Below are positions 10,449 to 18,783 of a stretch of DNA of 34,203 nt, piece by piece. The DNA is from Micractinium sp. NFX-FRZ. Lineage: Eukaryota > Chlorophyta > Trebouxiophyceae > Chlorellales > Chlorellaceae. Both the position numbers and the translations under genes were made by a program. Every line of letters begins with the position of its first letter. Position 1 is the stretch's first letter. The stretch is from contig JAPTJF010000577.1 in NCBI GenBank assembly GCA_029339195.1, positions 1 through 34,203 of the forward strand, written 5' to 3'. Below the pieces are notes generated by a model. That model was not told the DNA's origin and did no database searches. It worked only from the letters and a program-made list of their open reading frames with translations.

Positions 10449-11316
10449 TCAGGCAGTCAATGCACGCTGCGCCTGCCTCCGCGCTCCCTGCTCCCCCTCA
10501 TCGCCTCCTGCTGCTCCCTCCACCAGCCGCCCCCGCTCAAACATGTTTGCAAATGTGCGCGCCTCCCTGCGCGCATGCTCCGCCTTTGCACGCTCCAGCG
10601 CCGCCGCCTGCTCCACTGCCTCGCTGCTGAGTGGGTCCAGCTGGCGCACGAGTGCCAGGTCAGCAGCCGCCGCCTCGTAATCGTGCCGCCCCGTGTGCGC
10701 CTTAGCCCGCCGCAGCAGCGCCTTGCAGTTGCCTCCATCGATGTCCAGCGCCTTATTACAGAAGCTCACAGAGCTGCCATACTCCTGCACCAAGGGAAGG
10801 GGGGCATGGCAGCTGGGTGGGTGGGCAGGCAGCAGGGTGGGTGTGGGGGGCGTCGGGTTGCAATGGAATGTGGAGGCAGCCCACTTCAGCAGGAAGCTCA
10901 CTTGCTGTACTGTGTGAACTGCCGCCAGGGCTGAGGCTGCCAGCCCCATTGCCAAGCAAGTGCAACACAAATGCAGGGCGTGCCTGCTGTGCAATGTAGA
11001 CCATTTCCGACGATGAGGCGGGCAGCCCCATGTCAGAATGCAACAGCAGCATGAGGGCAACAACTTGACATTGCAGCATGAAGAGCAGCACCCCACCTGC
11101 TGTGCTATGTAGACGGCCGCCAGGTTGAGGTAGACGGCAACCTTGTTGACATTCACTTCTGCCTGGTCGGCACGGCTCATGCCCTGCGATGCGGTGGGGG
11201 CACCGAAGCAGGGGCGTGGGAGGGCAGATTAGTAGGGCAAGAGGGGCCAGGTGGGGCGGGGCAGGAGGGCAGGGCAAGAAGCAACCCTGCACAGCGTGTC
11301 GCTTGAAGCAATGAGC

Positions 11317-11358
<42 letters not shown>

Positions 11359-13522
11359 GGGAAGGCACGGGACGCTGCCATGCGAGGGAGGCGGGCGGGC
11401 ACCTGCACAAAGTCCACCACCCCGCGCGCGCGCTCGTAGTGGTGCAGCGCCTTGGCATAGTCCCTCGCACGGTACGCCTCGTTGCCCTTGCGCCGCTCCG
11501 TCAGCTGCAAGTTCCAAACAAGAGGAAACGAAGTCAGAATCAGGAGTGGTTGGGCCACCACGATACAGGCATGTTGCCAAACGGCAGCCACCCCCCGCCA
11601 TGACAGTGTGAATAGTTGAAACCCATTTGCCCGTTCAGCGCCCCCACCAGTTGGTCAAACGGGGCAGGCACACACGCCACCTTCCCACACTGCCACACAC
11701 AGCACAGGGGCAGCAGGATAAACCCTGCCTTGCCCTGCCGCATGATGCCCTCCTCCTTTCCATAGACCCACCCGCATCCAGAACGTATAACGAACCATAC
11801 TAAGAAGTAACCCCAGCGCAACTCACATGCTCGTTCAGCGCCCCCACCAGCTGGTCGATGGGCAGGCGCACCACCTGGCGCGTCTTGCGGCTGAACTCGG
11901 CGTGCGCCTCGTGCTTGGGGTCCTGCAGCTGCCGGATCAAAAACTGCTCCACTGCGTCCTCGTTCAGAAACCTGGCGCCAGGAGGGGAGTGCAACAAAGC
12001 ATGCCAGGGTCAGGACATGTGAACGGGTGGGCATGGCATTCAGCAGGGTCTTGCGCTGCAGGGTCGAAATGGCCGGCAGCTGCCTCCTCAGTGGGGGAGC
12101 CTGGCGCTGGGAAGCACGCGCTGGGAAGCGGAGCCAAGATGCACATCACGTGCTATCAGGCAGCGGGGTGCAGTACGGGCAAAGGGCAACCGCTTGATCC
12201 GCTCTCGCCCCTGGCACCCTTCAACGCTTGCTGCCCTCGCCCCTCTCCCATCAAGCGGTGTGCCTGCAGCTGTACCTCCCACCCACTCCCCACACAGTGC
12301 CACGGCATGAGCAGGTGGAGCCACGCCACACCACACCACACCAGGCCCTGCCCCTCCCACGCCCACCCCTCGTCCATGAGCCTCTTGGCCTCCCTCAGCA
12401 TCTCCACCACCCGAGGGTTGTTGGCCCACTTGGAGAAGTCGCCCGAGGGGTCGTTGGTGAAGGTCTGCAGTGGGGGGCAGGGTGCCATAAGGAGATGCAC
12501 GCTTAAAAGGGGTCGCTGGTGGAGGTGTGCAGTGACATAAGCTGAGGCAGGTCTGAGAGGGGTCGTTGGCGAAGGTCTGCAGTGGGGAGCAGGTGGGGTG
12601 ACAGAAACGCTTCCTTCTCCAGAACAGCAAACTGCTCCCGCATGCATCGGACCTGCCCCTTTGCGTCCCCGAAGGCCACGCCCACCCGCGAAGCGCCACC
12701 CTCCCCCACCCACCTGCACTATGCGCCGCAGCACCCGGTTTTCCAGGAAGGGTGCGATGTTCTTCTGGGCGTCGTACTCTGATTCCAGCACCTGCAGGGG
12801 GGGAAGCAGGCAAGCGGGCTTGACAGCTGTGCTCGGGACCAAGCAGCAGGCAGCAGCGACAGCAGGGGGGTGATATGGTTTTGGGGCAAACTGCTTGACG
12901 GGGGTGATATGGTTTTTGGGCAAAATGCTTAACAAGTAGCCATCCCGTCACATGTTCGTTCAGCACACAGCCATGGCGCCAACGGTGCAGCATCGGAGAT
13001 GCAGCCACCCCTGGCATGTGCCGGCGGCAGCGTACGTGCCCCAAATCACACACATGCCGCACTCGACTCCTCATATCCACACCCCTGCAGCGCCCGCTGT
13101 ATACTGCACCAACCCATCCTCAAGCAGATAGAACGATCTTCACCACCTACAGCCCTCACCCCACCGTCAGAACAGCATGTGTGTGGGTGGTGCCGCCGCA
13201 CCTTGTCACGGAACTCCAGCGCCCGCATCTTCTCCTGCAGCTGAATCGCCTGCTTCACCTCCTTGCGCTGCTGCTTCTCCACCAGCTCCTGGTTCTCGGG
13301 GCGCGCCAGAAACTCCTTGAAGCTGGCCTCCTGCGGGTGCAGCAAATTAGCAGGGCGAAAAGGGTGGGAAGGGAATGGTTGGTGGGGAGCGGGTGGGGAG
13401 CGGCAGGCAGCGGCAGCGGGGCTGCTCGCCTCCCCGGCGCCCCGGCGTGCAGCAGTGCTCACCATCCCCTTGCCCTGGTCTGCTCCAAACACGCCGTCCA
13501 TGCCGCCGCCGCCGCCAAACAT
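10449..13522 (-). CDS. TPR-domain co-chaperone-like protein
   Basis: Eight exons: 13522-13463, 13330-13202, 12791-12714, 12464-12367, 11971-11827, 11504-11403, 11183-11097 and 10784-10449. The total is 1035 nt, 344 aa, and all phases close. The protein starts with a Gly-rich segment (MFGGGGGMDGVFG), then a charged, probably coiled-coil helix (residues about 21-75, KEFLARPENQELVEKQQRKE), and a helical middle region with FTNDPSGDFSKW. It ends with a three-motif TPR array: RRKGNEAYRARDYAKALHHY, then VNKVAVYLNLAAVYIAQQ, then FCNKALDIDGGNCKALLRRA. Residues K/N of the first motif, N and L of the second, and K-A-L-x-R-A of the third fit a carboxylate-clamp TPR that binds the EEVD tails of Hsp70/Hsp90. 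That role is inferred. I do not recognise the N-terminal half as a named family. The start ATG is the first in frame; an upstream TTG could be read in frame but is unlikely. Confidence 0.85.
10909..11130. repeat. Copies of TPR-gene exon 7 3' edge in intron 7
   Basis: The exon 7 end and donor (about 11093-11130) recur at 10983-11002 and 10909-10936. On the coding strand they read VYIAQQ (exon), VYIAQQ (first copy) and VHTVQQ (second copy). The donor is GT in the exon, GC in the first copy, and GT again (CAA/GTGAGC) in the second. Confidence 0.8.
11317..11356 (+). repeat. (CAGG)10 tetranucleotide microsatellite
   Basis: Ten uninterrupted CAGG units in intron 6 of the TPR gene. CAGG/CCTG runs recur elsewhere in the window (e.g. 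540-563). Confidence 0.95.
11632..11871. repeat. Copy of TPR-gene exon 5 3' edge in intron 5
   Basis: Bases 11632-11671 duplicate exon bases from 11832, at 200-bp spacing. The first 25 bases match at 24 positions. On the coding strand both read DQLVGALN. The donor CAT/GTGAGT of the exon is not preserved in the copy. Confidence 0.85.
12445..12590. repeat. Copies of TPR-gene exon 4 5' edge in intron 3
   Basis: The exon 4 start with its acceptor (12445-12480) recurs at 12507-12534 and 12557-12590. The nearest copy has lost the AG (TGCAC); the farther one keeps CTGCAG followed by ACCTTCGCCAACGACCCC. The unit spacing is roughly 50-60 bp. Confidence 0.85.
12866..12933 (+). repeat. 34-bp tandem duplication in TPR-gene intron 2
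   Basis: Two head-to-tail units, 12866-12899 and 12900-12933, differ at only a few positions (GGGGGTGATATGGTTTT core). Confidence 0.92.
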
Positions 13523-14063
13523 GCTGCTGCCACAGGCTGTGCCTGGTCCGCTGCTAGAAGGCCGCGGTGCGGTCAAAGCGGGGCTTGCAAGGTCCTCAGA
13601 GCGCCTCTAGCAGCAAGGTGTCAAACTTAGCTTCGCAATTAGGGCACTGCAAGCAGCGGAAGCGGAATAGAGCTCCGAGAAGCGGTACAGCAACTGTACT
13701 TCAACGGAACGCGAGCAGCCGCAAGGTTTTCCGGGGATGTGGTCTGCTTGTGGCCCCTGCAGGCGGCATTTACCACTTTATCCTGTCTCCCAGTCGGTCA
13801 CGCACAGCCCTCAGCCCTCCTCCGGCAGCAGGTCAACCCGGGGCTCCAGCCCACACACTTCTCAGGTGCGGGGCGCAGATCGCTCGCCTTCCAGGGCACC
13901 TGTTGCCCATATATGGCGGAATCATCGCGCAGATCGCGCAGCAGCGGCGTAGTGGTCAACCCAGGCGCTGGCGCCGCCGCCGGCCACGCAGCACCCCCCT
14001 CACCCCCGCTGTCGCTCTGCCGCAGGCGCGGCGCGCAGACTCGCACAGAAACACCTAGGCGCC
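13523..14063. promoter_or_regulatory. Divergent promoter region between TPR and ankyrin genes
   Basis: This 541-bp stretch lies between two divergent start codons (13522 minus, 14064 plus). It must contain both promoters and 5' UTRs. No classical core element is recognisable. Confidence 0.6.
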
Positions 14064-16308
14064 ATGGAGGAGATTATGAAGAAGCGCCAGAAGGAGATTG
14101 AGAAGGCGTATGAGGAGCAGTGGGACGGCGGCAAGGGCTCACACCACCCCGACTACGACCCAGAGGCGGTGAGGAGGGGGTGAAGGGGTGAAGCGGCGGC
14201 CCAGGGTGCTTCGGGTTTCTGCCCTTTTCAACCGTCCTGCGGACAGGGAGTGAAGCAGCCGGGGCGGTGCTTACCTGAGCACTGTGAGCTGCATCATGAT
14301 GCTGCGGCAGCATGGCCCAACCTTGAGGCAGCGGGCCTTCCACTCTGGCTGCCAAGCTGCTGCTGCTGCTTCTGCTGCTGTTGCTGGGCAGCCGGGGCGG
14401 CGTAATGTTGCAGCTGCTTATTGTACCACAAGATATTCACAAGTTCGCCCGAGAAATGCTCGATAAAAAGAAACGGCTGCTGCAGCCCGTGCTGCCATGG
14501 AGCCCTCTCCGCCTGTTCTTTGCCCACTGTCCTGGCACCCTCTGCCCCTGCAGGTTGGGGATGACGTGATCAAGGCCTCCCGTGAGACGGAGGAGCTGTA
14601 CAACGCAATTGTGAAGGTGAGCAGTGCCCAGGGACCATGCGATTGCGCATGCAGCTGCTCATCCCGCTTTCGTGCCCGCTCGGCTCCTGCCCAGTGCCCA
14701 AGCTGCTGCCGGTGCATGCCCGCCCAAATCCTGGCACTCTGCTGAACGCCTGTGCAGATCTGCACCGTGCACGGCATCCGCTTGACGCAAGAAAGAAGTG
14801 CTTCGCACCCATCCCTCCCCACTTCACCCCACCCGACTGGCCACAGGCCCTGCCCCACCCACCTCCTCATTCGCCCATGTGTTGCATACATCCCACCTCC
14901 TCACATACACCCCTGATCCTCGATGCCCCCCCATCTCCCGCCCACTTTCCAATCCACCACAGAACGACATCCGCCTGGTGTACAAGAAGATCGAGGAGGG
15001 GGCCGACGTGAACTTTGTGTTTGGGCGGGCCTACCGCTGCCCCGAGGGCTACACCGCCCTCATGGTGGCATGCCACCGCGGCAGGTGAGGGGCCAGCCAG
15101 GGGTGGTGCCGGTGGCGGCTGGCAGGCGTGCGAGAAGGAGGGGCTGCTGGGGGCGGAGCTTGCGTTGTGCAGGCTTGAAGTCACGGGCTGTGCTGCTGTG
15201 CACGCTATGTCACCCTTTCTCACTGCGCCCCTGGAGTGCACCAGGGTGCTGCTGCTTGCGGGCACCAACCGTGGTCACATCCTCCCAACGCACACGATAC
15301 CTGACACCGCCTCCTGCTGTTCCCCTGGTGCCAGGCTGGAGTGCGCCAAGGCGCTGCTGCGTGCGGGCGCCGACCCCAACTACATGAACGGGGCGGGGGA
15401 CCTCACGCTGTTCTGGGGCATCGACGGAGGTGCGCCTGCGTGTGGCTGAACCTTGGGGATTGTGAGCCTGGTGATGAGGTTGCGTGGCTGGGGTGTAGGC
15501 CGGGCAGGGCTGCAGCCAGGCACTTGCCCCCTCTCCCCTTATGCCCGGCACACACACTGTGATGTGTCAGTGTGAGCTGATCAAGCTGGTTGGGCAGTGC
15601 GTGTGGCACTGACCTGACCATGACCCCACCCCTCGTGCTCCTCTCCTCTCCTCTCATGGGTGCGCTGCAACACTGACATCACCGCCACCCCACGCCTCAT
15701 CCCGCGTCCTCCTCTCCCCTCCTCTGCCCCCCACGTGAGTGCAGGCGTGGAGCTGATCAAGCTGCTGGTGGAGTACGGTGCTGACCTGGACGCCGCCAAC
15801 CCCAAGAACTGGACCCCCCTGTCGTACTGCAAGGCCAAGGGCAAGTACGGGGCCACCGAGGAGAAGGGGATCTACCCAGAGGTGAGGAGGGGCGGGGCGG
15901 GGGGGAGGGTGCAGTGAGAGGAAGAAGAGTGGAAAGGTCAGTTGCAGGAGGTGGGGGGGGTGGGAGGGGGCCGCCGAGGGGATTGAGAAGTATTCGGACG
16001 TGGAAAAAGGCTGGAGGAGGGTATAGCGAGGGACGTTGGGGCCCTTCAAACTTGCAGTGCAGCTGCACTCCTGCGGCACCGCAGAAGGCACACCCAAGCA
16101 CCTGCATTCATCATCAGAAACGTCCTTTAGAGCAACGTACCTGCTTCTCCACTCTCTGCAGGACGTGCTGCGCTACTACGGCGCCAGCAAGTACGGCAGC
16201 GGGCCGCCCTGCCTGGGCGAGCGCTCCCCCCGCGAGTCGTTCAACCCCCAGGCAGACGCCTTCCTGCGCGAGCGTGGCAGCTACCAGAACCCTCCCGAGC
16301 ACCCCTAA
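14064..16308 (+). CDS. Ankyrin-repeat protein
   Basis: Six exons, 14064-14168, 14554-14616, 14963-15084, 15335-15429, 15745-15881 and 16162-16308, total 669 nt and 222 aa with all phases closing. The N-terminus (MEEIMKKRQKEIEKAYEEQW) is a charged helix. Residues about 45-150 hold three ankyrin repeats: LYNAIVKNDIRLVYKKIEEGADVN, then GYTALMVACHRGRLECAKALLRAGADPN, then TLFWGIDGGVELIKLLVEYGADLDAANPKNWTPLSYCKAKGKY. The C-terminal ~50 residues are Pro/Arg-rich without a known domain. No membrane segment or signal peptide is seen. Ankyrin repeats mediate protein-protein contacts, and the partner is unknown. ERV1 follows 334 bp downstream on the same strand. Confidence 0.92.
15231..15375 (+). repeat. 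Copy of ankyrin exon 4 5' edge in intron 3
   Basis: Bases 15231-15270 match exon 4 bases from 15336 at 34 of 40 positions, at 105-bp spacing. The copy still encodes LECTRVLLLAGTN against the exon's LECAKALLRAGADPN. The AG acceptor is lost in the copy (GCGCCC before CTGGAG). A fainter third copy may lie at about 15167-15200. Confidence 0.85.
15568..15795 (+). repeat. Copy of ankyrin exon 5 5' edge in intron 4
   Basis: Bases 15568-15617 resemble the exon 5 start (15741-15790). They share GAGCTGATCAAGCTG exactly, as well as CTGACCTG further on. An AG (GTGTCAG) precedes the copy at the equivalent place, so it could act as a decoy acceptor. Confidence 0.75.
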
Positions 16309-16642
16309 ACTGGAGGGAGGGTACGATGTCAGTAATAGGAGAAGAAAGGGGAGGGCGAAGGCGGAGGACAAAGGCAGAATGCGGCCCCTACGCCCAGCCG
16401 CTCCCGCCGCCGCCCTCCGTCGCAGCGGGCGCAGCATGTCCGCGCCCCCTGGCTATTTCGCTCGCGCATCTTGTAAATTGTTTGTGTTCAAGCTCTACAC
16501 GCGTCACGCTACTTGCCCGTGCACCACCTGTCTCGAAACCCTGCGCCGGCCGCACACTGCTTCTGGACTCCGCCTGGCCGGCCCGCTGTAACAGTGACCG
16601 CTTTGTGCAGCTGCATAGTGTCGGTTGTGAGACTGAGCTGGA
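16309..16642. other. Intergenic: ankyrin gene 3' region and ERV1 promoter
   Basis: This 334-bp gap separates two plus-strand genes. It holds a TGTAA motif 164 nt after the ankyrin stop and a second at 16587-16591. The ERV1 promoter must lie here or overlap the ankyrin 3' UTR. No other structure is recognised. Confidence 0.6.
16472..16476 (+). promoter_or_regulatory. TGTAA polyadenylation signal candidate, ankyrin gene
   Basis: TGTAA lies 164 nt past the stop codon, in an AT-richer patch (CTTGTAAATTGTTTG). This is the green-algal poly(A) signal at a typical distance. Confidence 0.5.
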
Positions 16643-18115
16643 ATGTCGAGCAGTGCGAGGAACGGTGCGCGGCGGGAGGTGCAGGCGGTGCCGCCAGCGA
16701 CAGCAGCACCGGGCCACCCCTGGCAGGCTGCGCTGGCTGGGCTGCAGCACAACGCCCGGCAGTTTAGTGCCAACGTGGCACAGCTGCAACAGCGTGTGAG
16801 CAGCGGCCTGGCACGGCTGCAGAGCGCAGCAGCGGCAGCGCCCGCACCGGCCTGGCACGCAGCGCCCGCGCCTCTGGCCAGCCTGAGTCGGGCGGCGGCG
16901 GCGGCAGCGCCTGCGGATGCAGTCGCAGTTGCAGGCTGGGGCGGCGGCGCAGGCGGCGGCGGCGGCATGGCCAGCGCAGCCGTGGGTGGCAGCGGCGGGG
17001 TGGTTTTGAGAGAGGAGGTGGGTCGTGCCACCTGGACGTTCCTGCACACCCTGGCGGCCCAGTATCCCGAGAAGCCCAGCCGGCAGCAGCGGCGGGATGC
17101 ACAGAACCTGGTGAGCCTGCCTGCCAGGGCTTAGGCTAGAGCTGGGGTGGTGGGCAAGTTGGGGGCTTCCTGGGCAATACGGGGGCCTACCAGTGTTGCA
17201 AAGCACCCCATGCAGGCCAGCCACAAGTAACCAATGATCCAAACGAGCCCTCATCTTCCCCTGCTGCTGCCGTGCGCGCCTCCCTGCTGCTGCCCACCCA
17301 TGCACATCCCGCACAGTCCCCAGCACGCAGCAACAACCTCACCCCTCCCTTCATTGCCATCTCATCACCCCCTCTGCTCACACACCAACAAAGCGCGGGT
17401 CAACACAACACGACATCCCACTCACAAAGAGCCGCGTGTCGGGCCACTCCCCCCCCTTTCCCCCCACACAGATCGACATCCTCACCCGCATGTACCCCTG
17501 CGGCGAGTGCGCGCGCCACTTCAGCGAGCTGGTGCGCCAGCAGCCCCCGGCGCTGGACTCCCGGCACAACTTCTCCCTGTGGATGTGCGAGGTAGGTGGG
17601 CTCCCTCTGTTCAAGTTGTCTCCACCTTGCGCTCCACCTTGTGTGTGTGGGTTGTGTGGCACGTGTGGATGCCTGTGTTGCTGGGATCTCTGTTGCAGTG
17701 TGTGTGTTGGGGAGGGGGTGTGGGGACAAAGGGCAGGGGGTGCAAACGGGTTGCGCACCCCCCCTTGGAGGTGTGAGGGATGCGGGGGATGTGGGTTTAA
17801 TGTAGGTTTGGGGGTGTGGGTTGGCTGCCCTCGCCCCCACCTGCGCTCCCCTGCTCGCCCAGCCCCGCCTTCCTCCCTTCCCGTTGCCTCCCTGGGCCCG
17901 CACCGCCCTCAACTGCAGCTTCGTCTCTTCTTTCTTCTTCTCCCTCCCCTCGCTGCCACCCCCCGCAGGCCCACAACACGGTCAACCGGCGGCTGGGCAA
18001 GCCCACCTTCAACTGCACCCTGGTGGAGGCGCGCTGGGCGGGGATGGAGTGCGGCGAGGAGGGCGAGGGGGGCGGGGACGCGTGCAGCCTGGAGGTGGGG
18101 CGGCGCCGGCGCTAG
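16643..18115 (+). CDS. ERV1: FAD-linked sulfhydryl oxidase, ERV1/ALR family
   Basis: ERV1 enzymes pass electrons from thiols (Mia40 in the mitochondrial intermembrane space of many eukaryotes) to cytochrome c or oxygen through FAD. Three exons, 16643-17110, 17472-17591 and 17969-18115, give 735 nt, 244 aa, both introns phase 0. The catalytic core begins near residue 118 with GRATWTFLHTLAAQYPEKP. The redox-active pair is YPCGEC (Cys166, Cys169). FAD-binding residues include the W-x-C-x-x-H-N-x-V-N motif (193-202). The C-terminal Cys-rich tail (Cys212, Cys224, Cys235) resembles the plant type, in which shuttle cysteines lie C-terminal to the core. The first ~115 residues are Ala/Gly/Gln-rich low complexity, longer than usual, and may hold a targeting region. 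The stop follows GRRRR. The family is certain; the compartment is inferred. Confidence 0.95.
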
Positions 18116-18783
18116 CGGCACGCCAGCAGGTCTGGGCATTCCAGTAGGAGGACAGTAAGCAGCAGCCGCAGCAGCCGCCGCAGCAGCAGGAGGCGGAGCG
18201 AGCGCATGGGGCAGCAGCTGCTGCCCTCTGACATGTGTGAGAGTCACAACTACACGCTTCTGCTTGGTTTTGCTGCTGCTGCTGCTGCCCAACCCCGCTG
18301 TCGGATCTTGTGGCAATACACGACCTGAGTGTTAGTAGGACTGCCGAGTGTTACTGATAAAGTGTTCCATGCGTCAAGTGATCGTCATGAGAAGAGAGCG
18401 GGGATGCGGGCAGCGCATTTGCGGTGATCGGTGTTTGATCAAAGAGAAGGGTCATGTTGGGACAGAGGCAGCAGGAAGCCAGGGGCTAGGGGAGAACAGC
18501 AGGCAGGAAGTGCAGGTGTGCGGTGCGCGAGAGAGCCTGACAGCCAAAACTAGCGGCCAGCCCGGGCCCGGGCATGCCGCTGCACAACCCGGCTTGCACG
18601 TGGAAGCTGTGCACAAGAGGCGCCCCCCACCCGGGCAACTGCTTCACTGCAGCTTGCACCCACAGTGGGCCAGGCGGGGCTGAGGCAGCTGAACTGCCTC
18701 CCCTCAGTCACACCCGTACTGCTCCTTGGGCCCGGCAGGTCAACAGCAGCACAAGCCGTACCGCCGCGGCTGTACCGCCCGCC
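18116..18783. other. Convergent intergenic region (ERV1 and DNAJC8 3' ends)
   Basis: 668 bp between two convergent stop codons. It holds CAG/GCA-rich low complexity at 18160-18195 and 18273-18287. No TGTAA was found on the plus strand here, and no gene is supported. Confidence 0.6.

Noticed and set aside
11317..11356. Short regular repeats as a possible CRISPR array
   Set aside because: The units are 4 bp with no spacers. They are microsatellites in a eukaryotic intron.
10449..13522. TPR gene as HOP/STI1 or an FKBP
   Set aside because: It has a single TPR block, with no DP (Asp-Pro) domains and no FKBP domain visible in its N-terminal half.
16388..17326. 312-codon minus-strand open frame
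   Set aside because: It is antisense to ERV1 exon 1, and its Ala/Arg-rich product is a shadow of that low-complexity coding sequence.
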